DNA from: Rhizobium leguminosarum bv. trifolii WSM2297 | GTDB taxonomy: Bacteria > Pseudomonadota > Alphaproteobacteria > Rhizobiales > Rhizobiaceae | DNA: 64,000 nt | Reading direction: 5' to 3' | Assembly (NCBI RefSeq): GCF_000271845.1 | Contig: NZ_JH719395.1 | Coordinates: 3,792,361 to 3,856,360 of the forward strand | In this document: one piece after another, positions 1 to 9,771 of the stretch | Position numbering within the stretch: the first letter of the stretch is position 1 | Layout: the number at the start of each line of letters is the position of its first letter | The notes under the pieces: generated by a model | The model's input: the letters and a program-made list of their open reading frames with translations, nothing else | What the model was told of the DNA's origin: nothing | The model's database searches: none | Program-made: the position numbers and the translations under genes

Positions 1-926
1 AGCCGGCGGGCCGGGTCATAGGCAAGCAGCAGCGCCGTGACGAAGGAGAAGAAGGCGCCCGGCGGCACATTGTAATAGATCGACCGGTAGGCGGCATAGG
101 CAAGCACGCTGGCGACGGCAAAACCCGCGAAACTCTCGGTCAGCGGCGAGGTGCGTTCGGAAAGCCGGGCAATCCGGTTCGCCCTGTTTTCGGCGCCTTT
201 GATCAGCTTGGTGACCTTGCGCTCCAATTCGTCTTCCATCGTGAAGGCTTTCACGATGGCGATGCCCTGGATCGTCTCCTGCATGGCGCCGAGAACGTGG
301 CTGTTCAGATGCACCGCCTCGCGCGTCGCCGAGCGCAGCCGCTTGGAAACATAGCGCAGCGCGTAAAGCAGCGGCGGCGCCATGATGAACACCGCAAGGC
401 TGAGCAGCGGATCCTGGAGGATCATCACGGCGAGCAGCGAGATGAAGGTCAGCAGATCGCGCACCGTCGAGGTGATCGTCAGGTTGAGCACATCGCGGAT
501 GCCGCTGACGTTCTGGCTGACCTGCGCGGCGATATGGGCAGAGCGGGCTTCGCTGAAAAAGCCGACTGAAAGCGTCATCAGATGCGAATAGAGCCGGCGC
601 TGGTAACGCGCGACGATATCGTTGCCGACCTTGGACAGCGCCACCGCCTGGCCGTAGCTCGCAAAACCGCGCAGCACGAAGGCAATGAAGATCGAAAGAC
701 AGATGATCCAGACGACGTCGGCGCGCCGGTTGGCGAAGGCCTCGTCGATGATCGCCCGCATGATCCAGGCGGTAAATGCCGTCGAAAGCGCCACGACGAT
801 CAGGCAGGCAATCGCAAAGACATAGCCCCAGAGATGGTCGCGGCCGTTTTCAGCGATGATGCGCTTCAGGATGCCGGTTACGGTATCGCTGCTGACGCTC
901 TGCGTTCTGCTTTCCGCCGCTTCCAA
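1..926 (-). CDS. ABC exporter (MsbA-like), N-terminal membrane domain, partial
   Basis: This frame is open from a TAG near 1012 down to the window edge, so only about the first 308 residues are present. They read as the membrane domain of a fused permease/ATPase half-exporter. There are hydrophobic helices near residues 27-45 and 60-80, an intracellular loop containing SHLMTLSVGFFSEARSAHIAAQ, and the coupling stretch with AMQETIQGIAIVKAF. This pattern is typical of the MsbA/lipid and drug exporter family. The ATPase half lies beyond position 1. No ATG exists in the open frame; I use TTG at 926, with an AGGAAA about 10 bases upstream. It lies about 100 bases downstream of glk on the same strand. 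The substrate cannot be told from this part. Confidence 0.8.
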   Translation of the reverse strand, partial: MEAAESRTQSVSSDTVTGILKRIIAENGRDHLWGYVFAIACLIVVALSTAFTAWIMRAIIDEAFANRRADVVWIICLSIFIAFVLRGFASYGQAVALSKVGNDIVARYQRRLYSHLMTLSVGFFSEARSAHIAAQVSQNVSGIRDVLNLTITSTVRDLLTFISLLAVMILQDPLLSLAVFIMAPPLLYALRYVSKRLRSATREAVHLNSHVLGAMQETIQGIAIVKAFTMEDELERKVTKLIKGAENRANRIARLSERTSPLTESFAGFAVASVLAYAAYRSIYYNVPPGAFFSFVTALLLAYDPARR

Positions 927-1027
927 AAATCGGGTTTCCTGTCTCGCACCAAACGCGGCGCAGGGGGCGACGCGTACTTTTGCCGGCTCTATAAAGAGTT
1001 GGGATTGGTTTGGCTAGAGCGCCGGGG

Positions 1028-2053
1028 TCAGCGCCGCCAGCGGCGGCCTTCCGTCGAGACGCCGAAATTCGCCGGCATTCGCGCATAGGAGGAAAGCCCG
1101 GCAAGCGCTGCCAGCGGATGCGTCACCACATAGGTCGGGATGGTGCGAAGGAGGCCCGTATGCGGCGCCTTGTCCTCGAAGGCCAAGCGGAATTCCGGTC
1201 TCTTCAGCGCCGGCAGGATTTTCTGCGAGATGCCGCCGGAGAGATAGACGCCGCCGCGCGCCATGAACACCATCGCCATGTCGCCCGCCACGCGGCCGAG
1301 ATAGGTGGCAAACAGCGAGACCGTCTCGACGGCCGCCTTGTCGCTGCCGGCCAGCGCGTGCGAGGTGATGTCGGCCGGATCCTTCATCGTCGGCTGGATG
1401 CCGTCGACAATGCAGATGGCGTTGTAGAGGTTGACGAGGCCCCGGCCGCAGAGGATCTGCTCGGCGGAGACGCGGCCCTCGATCGTCTCGATATGCGGAA
1501 AGATTTGATAGTCGCGTTTGCTGCGCGGTCCGAGATCGACATGGCCGCCTTCGCCGGGAACCGGGATCCAAGTATGCTGGGCATGCACCAGCCCGCCGAC
1601 GCCGAGCCCGGTGCCCGGTCCGAGCACGACGCGGGAAGCGATCATGTCGCCGGTGGCGTCGCCGATGCGTTCGCGGTTCTCATCCGAAAGGGCGGCGACT
1701 GCGAGCGCCTGCGCCTCGAAATCGTTGACGACGAGCACGTCCTCCATGCCGAGGCCCTCGATCATCGTCTTTGGCCGCACCACCCAGTCGCAATTGGTCA
1801 GCGGGATCTCGTCGTCGTTGATCGGGCCGGCGACGGCAAGGATAGCCGAGCGCGGCTGCACGGCTGTTTTGTCAAGCACCCCTTGCTGGATCGCTTCGTC
1901 GATCGTGGCGAAATCTGCCGTGCGCACGTTCGGAAACTGCTTCGGCTCGGCATAGGCGTCGCTCAGGATGGAGAAACGGCCATTGGTGCCGCCGATATCG
2001 CCGATCAGGATCGGGAAAGGCAGCGGAGCGGTGCTGTTGTTCGGTTTTGGCAT
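1028..2053 (-). CDS. glk: Glucokinase
   Basis: Cytoplasmic glucokinase (ATP + glucose to glucose-6-phosphate), 341 residues, close to the roughly 340 usual in rhizobia. Visible family features are the phosphate-1 loop [10 protein letters not shown] at residues 18-27, the VVNDFEAQA segment with the catalytic Asp, the adenosine-loop [10 protein letters not shown] and the sugar-binding EGGH. It starts 17 bases after the mgsA stop, so the two genes are probably cotranscribed. The C-terminus is followed by the ABC exporter gene. The long open frame on the opposite strand is a GC-rich shadow. Confidence 0.95.
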   Translation of the reverse strand: MPKPNNSTAPLPFPILIGDIGGTNGRFSILSDAYAEPKQFPNVRTADFATIDEAIQQGVLDKTAVQPRSAILAVAGPINDDEIPLTNCDWVVRPKTMIEGLGMEDVLVVNDFEAQALAVAALSDENRERIGDATGDMIASRVVLGPGTGLGVGGLVHAQHTWIPVPGEGGHVDLGPRSKRDYQIFPHIETIEGRVSAEQILCGRGLVNLYNAICIVDGIQPTMKDPADITSHALAGSDKAAVETVSLFATYLGRVAGDMAMVFMARGGVYLSGGISQKILPALKRPEFRLAFEDKAPHTGLLRTIPTYVVTHPLAALAGLSSYARMPANFGVSTEGRRWRR

Positions 2054-2070
2054 GGCCGGTTCCGTGCTGA

Positions 2071-2451
2071 TCAGGCTTCGAGTGTGGGAAGAAGTTTTAT
2101 AGCGGTCGCGTGGTTGAGCGCCATCGGAATATCGTAAACGATGGCCAGCCGCATCAGCGCCTTGACGTCGACATCGTGCGGCATCGGCGTCAATGGATCG
2201 ACGAAGAAGATCAGGGCGTCGACCTCGCCGGTGGAAATCAGCGCGCCGATCTGCTGGTCGCCGCCGAGCGGCCCGCTTTTCAATCTGGTGACGTCGAGAT
2301 CCGGGGCGGCGTCCAGCACGCGCCCGCCGGTCGTGCCGGTGGCGACGATCTTCCAGCGGGAGAGAATATCCCGGTTGGCGCGGGCGAAGTCCGCCATGTC
2401 GTCTTTTTTCTGGTCATGCGCAATCAATGCAAGGCATTTGCCGCCGGCCAT
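2071..2451 (-). CDS. mgsA: Methylglyoxal synthase
   Basis: Converts dihydroxyacetone phosphate to methylglyoxal plus phosphate, a bypass that relieves sugar-phosphate build-up. At 126 residues it is the short alphaproteobacterial form; E. coli MgsA is 152. The phosphate-binding ATGTTG lies at residues 37-42, the family signature [10 protein letters not shown] with the catalytic Asp at 60-69, and [15 protein letters not shown] at 82-96. The start has GGAG about 8 bases upstream. It sits directly before glk, which makes metabolic sense because both act on glycolytic flux. Confidence 0.95.
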   Translation of the reverse strand: MAGGKCLALIAHDQKKDDMADFARANRDILSRWKIVATGTTGGRVLDAAPDLDVTRLKSGPLGGDQQIGALISTGEVDALIFFVDPLTPMPHDVDVKALMRLAIVYDIPMALNHATAIKLLPTLEA

Positions 2452-2560
2452 GAACCCAATCTCCGCCCAAGCATTTCAATCGATTTGACCGCTTCTATAC
2501 CAAGAATTTGCGATTTGAAAGACAGCGCATCTTGCCTCGGTTTCCAGGCTTTGAGCACCG

Positions 2561-3637
2561 TCATTGGATCGCCGGTTTATCGTTCGGAACCGGGCCGACA
2601 TCCGGCAGTGCCCCATCGGGATCGGCGGCCGGCTCTGCTGCCGGCGTGGCAGTCAGCGCGCTTGCCGCAGAAGCTCCGCCGTAAGTGGCGGCCTGCATAG
2701 ACGCGACGGAAGCGGCATCGAGCACGGCGGCGCAGGCCTTCGGCAGGTCGGAGACCATCATCTCACGCGGCGGTTTCGGCGGCTTGGCGCCGGGCTTCGG
2801 CGGTTTCGGCGGCGCCCAGGGTGCCGGCGTGAACCACCAGGCGAGCGACTTGTCGCAGCCGTCGCCGGCGGCAACTGGCGCCTGCGGCGTGCATCCGGCG
2901 GCACCGGCTGGGCATTTGATGCGGATGTGGAAATGCGAGTCATGGCCGTATTCCGGCCGAAGCTTGCCGAGATTGGTACGATCCCCCGTCCAGGTGTCGC
3001 ACATCTTCTTCTTGATCGCCGGATTGACGAAGATGCGTTCCACCTCGGGATAGCTTGCCGCCAACATCAGGAGCCGCGCCCGCGATTGCGTCCACACATT
3101 GGGGTCGACGGTCAGGAACTTGTCCTTCTGCAGCATGCTGGTGAAAGGCAGGGTCTCGCGCGCCTCGGCGCTCATGCGGCGCGCCGGCATCGGCGTGAAC
3201 CAGACATCGGCATCGAGACCGATCTGATGCGAGGCGTGACCGTTGATCATCGGGCCGCCGCGCGGCTGCGCGATGTCGCCGACGAGGATGCCCGGCCACC
3301 CGGCATATTTGGCCCCGTCCTGGGAAAGACGTTCGAGCAGCGAAATCATCGCCGGATTACCCCAGCGGCGATTGCGCGAGAGCCGCATCGCCTCCCAGGT
3401 CGGCCCGTCGGCCGGCAGCGCCACCGCCCCAGTCATACAGCCCTTGGCGTAAAAACCGATCGGCTGCGCTGGTCCCTGGGTCGGCAGGCCGACGGCACCG
3501 AACTGGCCCTTGGCACTGCCGGGGCTCGGCGTCTTCTGCTCGGCGCCGACATCGCCGGCGGCAAGGCTTGCGCCGATTGCGCCGGCAAGCGTCAGTTTGC
3601 CGAATGTCCTGAAAGCCTGAGCGAAGCCGAAAGCCAT
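2561..3637 (-). CDS. mepA: Penicillin-insensitive murein endopeptidase (MepA, M74)
   Basis: Periplasmic zinc endopeptidase that cuts peptide cross-links in murein. The N-terminus is a signal peptide (hydrophobic stretch about residues 14-28). The M74 zinc/active-site motifs are present: GHASHQIGLDADVWF at 133-147 and GHDSHFHIRIKC at 231-242. At 358 residues it is longer than the E. coli enzyme (about 274). The extra length is a C-terminal tail with a Pro/Lys-rich linker (PPKPPKPGAKPPKPP) followed by an Ala-rich stretch. It is transcribed away from yejA and separated from mgsA by about 110 bases. Confidence 0.93.
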   Translation of the reverse strand: MAFGFAQAFRTFGKLTLAGAIGASLAAGDVGAEQKTPSPGSAKGQFGAVGLPTQGPAQPIGFYAKGCMTGAVALPADGPTWEAMRLSRNRRWGNPAMISLLERLSQDGAKYAGWPGILVGDIAQPRGGPMINGHASHQIGLDADVWFTPMPARRMSAEARETLPFTSMLQKDKFLTVDPNVWTQSRARLLMLAASYPEVERIFVNPAIKKKMCDTWTGDRTNLGKLRPEYGHDSHFHIRIKCPAGAAGCTPQAPVAAGDGCDKSLAWWFTPAPWAPPKPPKPGAKPPKPPREMMVSDLPKACAAVLDAASVASMQAATYGGASAASALTATPAAEPAADPDGALPDVGPVPNDKPAIQ

Positions 3638-3910
3638 ACTGTGTCCTTGAAACGCTGCCGAAGTGATTTGCGTCGAGCCTATCGTGAAAAGAGATTTTGG
3701 TGAATCGATGTTTTGGCCGGCGGCGATAGGCGACAGCGGTGACGGATCGCCGCAGCGTTGCGGCCGCCTGCAATTCCGATGATATCTTCAACCTTGACGC
3801 GGCCGAGCAAGGTCAAAAATTCGCGAGCCCGGCAAAAACCAAACTCTCTCCTGTTTTTCGCCGGTATTTTTCGTATTGTCGAACCCACCAATAATTAGGG
3901 GAAAGCGTGA
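3638..3910. other. Divergent intergenic region mepA / yejA
   Basis: This 273-base gap separates two divergent genes and must hold both promoters. I see no convincing RNA gene or small CDS. The short open frames here have no family resemblance. A purine-rich GGGGAAA just before 3911 is the yejA ribosome binding site. Confidence 0.5.
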
Positions 3911-5743
3911 ATGGCGGCTTTGTGGTCGAAGATCGGTTTGTTTCTGACGCTTGCGGGTGCCTTGGCGCCCATGACGGCAACAGCTCAGGACCAACCCTTT
4001 CAGATTGGCAGCTCGGTCATCAGCGAGATGAAGTACAAGCCGGGCTTTGCGCATTTCGACTACGTCAATCCCGATGCTCCAAAAGGTGGAGATCTGCGTC
4101 TGTCCGCCAGCGGCGCCTTCGACACCTTCAACCCTCTGTTGGCAAAAGGCCAAACAGCGATAGGCCTGTCGCTTGTTTACGACACGCTGATGAAGCCGGC
4201 CGATGACGAACTTCTCGTCTCCTACGGTCTGCTTGCCGAGGGGCTATCCTATCCTGATGACGTCTCCAGCGCGACCTTTCGCCTGCGCAAGGAAGCAAAA
4301 TGGGCGGACGGTCAGCCGGTAACGCCGGAAGACGTCATTTTCAGCCTGGACAAGACCAAGGAATTGAACCCCGTCGCCGGGAATTACTACCATCACGTCG
4401 TCAAAGCGGAAAAGACCGGCGATCGGGACGTGACCTTCACCTTCGATGAGAAGAACAACCGCGAATTGCCCAACATTCTCGGACAGTTGATGATTGTGCC
4501 GAAACATTGGTGGGAAGCGGCGGGGCCGGATGGCAAACCGCGTGACATTACCAAAACGACGCTGGAGCCGGTGATGGGTTCCGGACCTTACAAGATTGCT
4601 TCCTTCTCGCCTGGCGCAACCATCCGTTATGAGCTGCGTGACGACTATTGGGGCAAAGACCTCAATGTGAATGTCGGCCAGAACAATTTCCGCAATGTCA
4701 TCTACACCTATTTCGGTGACCGCGATGTGGAGTTCGAAGCCTTTCGCGCCGGCAATAGCGACTATTGGCAGGAGACCACGGCTGCGCGCTGGGCGACTGG
4801 ATATGATTTTCCCGCAGTGAAGGAAGGACGCGTCAAGAAGGAAGAGGTTGCAAATCCCCTGCGCTCCACCGGCATCCTGCAGGCTCTTGTGCCGAATATG
4901 CGGCGTGACCTCTTCAAGGATATCAGGGTCCGCAAGGCGCTGAACTACGGCCTCGATTTCGAGGAGCTGAACCGCACCGTTGCCTTCAACAGCTACAAGC
5001 GCATCGACAGCTATTTCTGGAACACCGAGCTCGCCTCCTCCGGCTTGCCGCAGGGGCGTGAGCTGGAAATACTGCAAGGCCTGAAGGACAAGGTTCCGCC
5101 GGAGGTCTTCACAACGCCATACACCAATCCCGTCGGCGGCGATCCGCAGAAGAGCCGCGACAACCTCCGCAAGGCGATTGCTCTGCTGAAAGAAGCCGGT
5201 TGGGAGCTGAAGGGCAATCGCATGGTCAATACCGAGACCGGCCAGCCAATGAGTTTCGAGATATTATTGTCGAGCCCGATGTTGGAGCGCTGGGCGGTGC
5301 CCTATGCCAGTAATCTCAAGAAAATCGGCATAGATGCGCGCGTTCGGACAGTCGACGCTTCGCAAGCTGTCAACCGCGAACGCAGCTTCGACTTCGATAT
5401 GATCTGGAATGTCTGGGCGGAGACGATGAATCCGGGCAACGAGCAGGCCGACTATTGGGGATCCGGCTCGGTCAACCAGCAGGGTTCTCGCAACTATGCC
5501 GGCATTGCCAACCCCGCCGTCGACGAACTCATCCGCATGATTATCTTCGCGCCCAACCGCGATGAACAGGTCGCGGCGATCAAGGCGATGGACCGGGTTT
5601 TGCTCGCAAATCACTACGTCATCCCGCTGTTCTACCGCGATACCTTTAATATCGCCTATTGGAACACGGTCACGCATCCTGCCGAGTTTCCGGCCTACAG
5701 CCTGGGCTTCCCGGAAGCCTGGTGGTCGACCTCGGCAAAATGA
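3911..5743 (+). CDS. yejA: Peptide ABC transporter substrate-binding protein YejA
   Basis: Periplasmic SBP_bac_5 family protein of 610 residues, the long form seen in YejA/microcin C uptake systems. A signal peptide spans about residues 1-25, ending ATAQ. The mature part begins with HFDYVNPDAPKGGDLRL and continues with FDTFNPLLAKGQ and ADGQPVTPEDVIFSLD, which are characteristic of the oligopeptide-binding cluster. GGGGAAA lies about 7 bases before the ATG. It heads yejABEF. YejABEF systems import peptides, including microcin C, and in Sinorhizobium have been linked to tolerance of plant NCR peptides. The role here is inferred from homology. Confidence 0.92.
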   Translation: MAALWSKIGLFLTLAGALAPMTATAQDQPFQIGSSVISEMKYKPGFAHFDYVNPDAPKGGDLRLSASGAFDTFNPLLAKGQTAIGLSLVYDTLMKPADDELLVSYGLLAEGLSYPDDVSSATFRLRKEAKWADGQPVTPEDVIFSLDKTKELNPVAGNYYHHVVKAEKTGDRDVTFTFDEKNNRELPNILGQLMIVPKHWWEAAGPDGKPRDITKTTLEPVMGSGPYKIASFSPGATIRYELRDDYWGKDLNVNVGQNNFRNVIYTYFGDRDVEFEAFRAGNSDYWQETTAARWATGYDFPAVKEGRVKKEEVANPLRSTGILQALVPNMRRDLFKDIRVRKALNYGLDFEELNRTVAFNSYKRIDSYFWNTELASSGLPQGRELEILQGLKDKVPPEVFTTPYTNPVGGDPQKSRDNLRKAIALLKEAGWELKGNRMVNTETGQPMSFEILLSSPMLERWAVPYASNLKKIGIDARVRTVDASQAVNRERSFDFDMIWNVWAETMNPGNEQADYWGSGSVNQQGSRNYAGIANPAVDELIRMIIFAPNRDEQVAAIKAMDRVLLANHYVIPLFYRDTFNIAYWNTVTHPAEFPAYSLGFPEAWWSTSAK

Positions 5744-5893
5744 GCGGGCTTGCATTGCGTGGGGCCTGGGCTCCAAATGGCGCGAACGAATCACGACACG
5801 CCGGCAGCGCCGGCAAGGAAAGGCTGGCGGATTGAGCGGCATTGGACTGGACGGCAGGCAGACGAGAAAAACATTTCCGGAGGCTGAAGGCTG

Positions 5894-6982
5894 ATGGGTG
5901 CCTATGTCATTCGCCGCCTGCTTTTGATGATCCCGACCATCGTCGGCATCATGGCAATTTCCTTCATCGTCATTCAATTTGCGCCCGGCGGCCCCGTCGA
6001 GCAGGTGATCGCCCAATTGACCGGTCAGGCCGACAGTGCCGACCAGCGCCTGTCCGGCGGTGGCGATCTTCTCGGCGGCGGCGGCAGCGACGAAGGCTCT
6101 AGATATCGCGGTGCCCAGGGGCTCGATCCGGAACTGATCGCCAAGCTGGAAAAACAATTCGGCTTCGACAAGCCGCCACTGACCCGTTTTGGCGAGATGA
6201 TGTGGAATTACATCCGCTTCGATTTCGGCGAGAGCTTCTTCCGCAATACCTCGGTGCTCGACCTCGTCAAGGAGAAGCTGCCGGTGTCGATCTCGCTCGG
6301 CATCTGGATCCTGATCTTCTCCTATGCCATCTCCATCCCGCTCGGCATCCGCAAGGCGGTCAAGGATGGATCGACCTTCGATGTCTGGACGTCGGGCGTC
6401 ATCGTCGTCGGTTACGCTGTACCGAGCTTCCTCTTCGGCATTCTCCTGATCGTGCTTTTCGCCGGCGGCTCCTTCTATGACTGGTTTCCGCTGCGCGGTC
6501 TGGTTTCCGATAATTTCGACCAGCTGGCCTGGTGGCAGAAGCCGCTCGACTATTTCTGGCACCTCACCTTGCCGCTGATCTCGCTTTCGCTCTCCGCCTT
6601 CGCGACGACGACGCTTCTGACCAAGAACTCCTTCATCGAGGAGATCAAGAAGCAATATGTCGTCACCGCCCGCGCCAAGGGCCTGAACCAGCGGCAAGTG
6701 CTCTACGGTCATGTCTTCCGCAATGCCATGCTGATCATCATCGCCGGTTTTCCCGGCGCTTTCATTTCGGCTTTCTTCACCGGTTCGCTGCTGATCGAAA
6801 ACATCTTCTCGCTGGATGGCCTCGGCCGCCTCGGCTATCTCTCGGTCATCAACCGCGATTACCCGATCGTCTTTGCCACGCTCTACATCTTCTCGCTGCT
6901 CGGCCTCGTCGTCAGCCTGGTTTCCGACCTGATCTATACCTGGATCGATCCGCGCATCGATTTCGAGCGGAGGGATGTCTGA
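5894..6982 (+). CDS. yejB: Peptide ABC transporter permease YejB
   Basis: Inner-membrane permease of 362 residues, DppB type. The first membrane helix is at about residues 9-28. A Gly/Ser-rich periplasmic insertion follows at 53-70 ([15 protein letters not shown]), and a further cluster of helices from about 130. The EAA loop that contacts the ATPase is [20 protein letters not shown]. It follows yejA after 150 bases. Its stop TGA overlaps the ATG of yejE, so the two are translationally coupled. Confidence 0.93.
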   Translation: MGAYVIRRLLLMIPTIVGIMAISFIVIQFAPGGPVEQVIAQLTGQADSADQRLSGGGDLLGGGGSDEGSRYRGAQGLDPELIAKLEKQFGFDKPPLTRFGEMMWNYIRFDFGESFFRNTSVLDLVKEKLPVSISLGIWILIFSYAISIPLGIRKAVKDGSTFDVWTSGVIVVGYAVPSFLFGILLIVLFAGGSFYDWFPLRGLVSDNFDQLAWWQKPLDYFWHLTLPLISLSLSAFATTTLLTKNSFIEEIKKQYVVTARAKGLNQRQVLYGHVFRNAMLIIIAGFPGAFISAFFTGSLLIENIFSLDGLGRLGYLSVINRDYPIVFATLYIFSLLGLVVSLVSDLIYTWIDPRIDFERRDV

Positions 6983-8130
6983 TGGACGCCGCCGCAAATC
7001 CTGCTGTCGCAACACCCGTCAAGCCGCCGCGCAAGGGCCTGCTGTCGCCAACCAATATTCGCCGCTGGCAGAATTTCCGGGCGAACGGCCGAGGTTACTG
7101 GGCGCTTTGGCTGTTTCTGGTGTTGTTCGTGCTCAGCCTGTTTGCCGAGTTCCTCGCCAACGACCGGCCGATTATCGCCTCCTACAAGGGCGAGATCCTG
7201 TTTCCGGTTATCATCGACTATCCCGAGGAAAAGTTCGGCGGCTTCCTGGCCGAGACTGACTACCGTTCCTCGGTGATATCGGAGGAGATCAATGCGAATG
7301 GCTGGATGATCTGGCCGCCGATCCGCTATTCCTACCGCTCCGTCAATTCCAACATTCCGCATTCGGCGCCGACCGCCCCCTTCTGGCTGATGACCAAGGA
7401 GGAACGCTGCGCCGGTTATCCGCAAGGCGTGAACGATCCGGATTGCACGCTTGGCAATCTCAACTGGCTCGGCACCGACGATCAGGCGCGCGACGTTCTG
7501 GCACGCGTCATCTACGGTTTCCGCATATCTGTGCTCTTCGGCCTGGTGCTGACCATCTGCTCGGCGATCATCGGCGTGACGGCAGGTGCGGTACAGGGTT
7601 ATTTCGGTGGCTGGACCGATCTGCTGTTGCAGCGCTTCATCGAGATCTGGTCGTCGATGCCGGTGCTTTACATCCTGCTCATCATCGCCGCACTCCTGCC
7701 GCCCGGCTTCTTCGTGCTGCTCGGCATCATGCTGCTTTTCTCCTGGGTGGGTTTCGTCGGCATCGTGCGCGCCGAATTCCTGCGTGCCCGCAATTTCGAG
7801 TATGTCCGCGCCGCCCGCGCGCTCGGCGTCAACAACCGCACCATCATGTGGCGCCACCTGTTGCCGAATGCCATGGTTGCGACGCTCACATTCCTGCCTT
7901 TCATCCTCTCCGGCTCGATCACCACGCTGACCTCGCTCGATTTCCTCGGCTTCGGCATGCCGCCGGGTTCCCCGTCGCTTGGTGAGATGATCGCCCAGGG
8001 CAAGGCCAACCTGCAGGCGCCATGGCTGGGGCTGACGGCATTCTTCGCCATGTCGATCATGCTGTCCCTGCTGATCTTCATCGGCGAAGCCGTGCGCGAT
8101 GCCTTCGATCCGAGGAAGACGTTTCAATGA
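6982..8130 (+). CDS. yejE: Peptide ABC transporter permease YejE
   Basis: DppC-type permease of 382 residues. It has an N-terminal cytoplasmic stretch, a first helix about residues 41-60, and a large periplasmic loop (about 60-165) typical of YejE. The BPD_transp_1 domain follows, with the EAA motif AEFLRARNFEYVRAARALGV. The frame stays open far upstream inside yejB, but the ATG at 6982 overlaps the yejB stop and gives the family N-terminus. Its own stop overlaps the yejF start in the same ATGA manner. Confidence 0.92.
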   Translation: MDAAANPAVATPVKPPRKGLLSPTNIRRWQNFRANGRGYWALWLFLVLFVLSLFAEFLANDRPIIASYKGEILFPVIIDYPEEKFGGFLAETDYRSSVISEEINANGWMIWPPIRYSYRSVNSNIPHSAPTAPFWLMTKEERCAGYPQGVNDPDCTLGNLNWLGTDDQARDVLARVIYGFRISVLFGLVLTICSAIIGVTAGAVQGYFGGWTDLLLQRFIEIWSSMPVLYILLIIAALLPPGFFVLLGIMLLFSWVGFVGIVRAEFLRARNFEYVRAARALGVNNRTIMWRHLLPNAMVATLTFLPFILSGSITTLTSLDFLGFGMPPGSPSLGEMIAQGKANLQAPWLGLTAFFAMSIMLSLLIFIGEAVRDAFDPRKTFQ

Positions 8131-9764
8131 GTGACATGACAGAACCGCTGCTCTCCGTCCGCGATCTCTCGGTTGCCTTTCATCAGGGCGGCGAGACGTC
8201 GCTTGCCGTCGATCATATCTCCTTCGATATCGCCAAGGGCGAAGTCGTGGCGCTTGTCGGCGAATCCGGCTCCGGCAAATCGGTTTCGGCCAACTCGATC
8301 CTGCAGCTCTTGCCCTACCCCTCGGCAAGCCATCCTTCCGGCGAGATCCTGTTCAAGGGCAAGGACCTTCTGAAGGCGTCGGAGCGGGCGCTGCGCGAGG
8401 TGCGCGGCAACGACATCACCATGATCTTCCAGGAGCCGATGACCTCGCTCAATCCGCTTCACACGATCGAGAAGCAGATCGCCGAGATCCTGGCACTGCA
8501 CCAGGGTCTCAGCGGCCAGTCGGCGCGACAGCGCATCCTGGAATTGTTGAATCAGGTTGGCATCCGCGAGCCGGAGAAGCGGTTGAAGGCCTATCCGCAT
8601 GAACTCTCCGGCGGCCAGCGCCAGCGCGTGATGATCGCCATGGCACTTGCCAACCGGCCGGAATTGCTGATCGCCGACGAGCCGACCACCGCGCTCGACG
8701 TCACCGTGCAGGCGCAGATCCTCGAACTGCTCCGCCAGTTGAAGGCCGTGCACGGCATGTCGATGCTGTTCATCACCCACGATCTCGGCATCGTACGCAA
8801 ATTCGCTGATCGCGTCTGCGTCATGACCAAGGGCAGGATCGTCGAAACCGGAACGGTCGAGGAGGTCTTCGCCAACCCGAAACACGAATACACCCGCCAC
8901 CTTCTCGCCTCCGAACCGCGCGGCGAGCCGCCGATCGCCGATCCGTCGAAACCGATGGTGATGGAAGGTTCGGACATTCGCGTCTGGTTCCCGATCAAGG
9001 CCGGGCTGATGCGCCGCGTCGTCGATCACGTCAAGGCGGTCGACGGCATCGACCTTTCGCTGCGCGCCGGGCAGACTCTCGGCGTCGTCGGCGAATCCGG
9101 CTCCGGCAAGACCACGCTCGGCCTGGCGCTTACCCGGCTGATTTCTTCGCAGGGGCGGATCGCCTTCGTCGGCAAGGATATAGCCGGCTATTCGTTCAGC
9201 GAGATGCGGCCGCTGCGCAACCAGTTGCAGGTGGTCTTTCAGGATCCCTACGGCTCGCTCAGCCCCCGCATGTCGGTCGGCGATATCGTCGCAGAAGGGC
9301 TGAAGGTGCATGAGCGCGCGTTGACATCGGAAGAGCGCGACCAGCGCGTCTGCTGGGCGCTGGAGGAAGTCGGTCTCGATCCCCTGACCCGCTGGCGTTA
9401 TCCGCACGAATTCTCCGGCGGCCAGCGCCAGCGCATTGCTATTGCCCGCGCCATGGTGCTGAAGCCGCGCTTCGTCATGCTCGACGAGCCGACCTCGGCA
9501 CTCGATATGAGCGTGCAGGCCCAGGTGGTCGATCTGCTGCGCGATCTGCAGAAGAAGCATGACCTCGCCTATCTCTTCATCAGCCACGACCTGAAGGTGG
9601 TGAAGGCGCTCGCCAACGACGTCATCGTCATGCGTTTCGGCAAAGTGGTGGAGCAGGGCCCGTCAGCGGAAATCTTCCGCGCGCCGAAGGACGATTACAC
9701 CAGGGCGCTGATGGCCGCCGCCTTCAACATCGAGGCGGTGCCGACGCCCGCCGTGCAGCAGTAA
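8127..9764 (+). CDS. yejF: Peptide ABC transporter ATP-binding protein YejF (double ABC)
   Basis: Both ATPase domains of the importer are fused in one 545-residue chain. Domain 1 has Walker A GESGSGKS at 45-52, signature LSGGQRQRV and Walker B LLIADEPT. Domain 2 has Walker A GESGSGKT near residue 325, signature FSGGQRQRI and [12 protein letters not shown]. Both look catalytically intact. The frame extends 105 bases further upstream, but the ATG at 8127 overlaps the yejE stop and starts right before the conserved [11 protein letters not shown]. It is the last gene of yejABEF. Confidence 0.94.
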   Translation: MSDMTEPLLSVRDLSVAFHQGGETSLAVDHISFDIAKGEVVALVGESGSGKSVSANSILQLLPYPSASHPSGEILFKGKDLLKASERALREVRGNDITMIFQEPMTSLNPLHTIEKQIAEILALHQGLSGQSARQRILELLNQVGIREPEKRLKAYPHELSGGQRQRVMIAMALANRPELLIADEPTTALDVTVQAQILELLRQLKAVHGMSMLFITHDLGIVRKFADRVCVMTKGRIVETGTVEEVFANPKHEYTRHLLASEPRGEPPIADPSKPMVMEGSDIRVWFPIKAGLMRRVVDHVKAVDGIDLSLRAGQTLGVVGESGSGKTTLGLALTRLISSQGRIAFVGKDIAGYSFSEMRPLRNQLQVVFQDPYGSLSPRMSVGDIVAEGLKVHERALTSEERDQRVCWALEEVGLDPLTRWRYPHEFSGGQRQRIAIARAMVLKPRFVMLDEPTSALDMSVQAQVVDLLRDLQKKHDLAYLFISHDLKVVKALANDVIVMRFGKVVEQGPSAEIFRAPKDDYTRALMAAAFNIEAVPTPAVQQ

Positions 9765-9771
9765 AGAGATC

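Noticed and set aside
5264..7015. Long open frame antisense to yejA/yejB
   Set aside because: High-GC shadow of the real genes. Its composition is Arg/Asp/Gln-rich, it has no ribosome site and no family resemblance.
8022..8126. Upstream extension of yejF
   Set aside because: The ATG at 8127 overlaps the yejE stop and matches the family start. The extension lies fully inside yejE in another frame.
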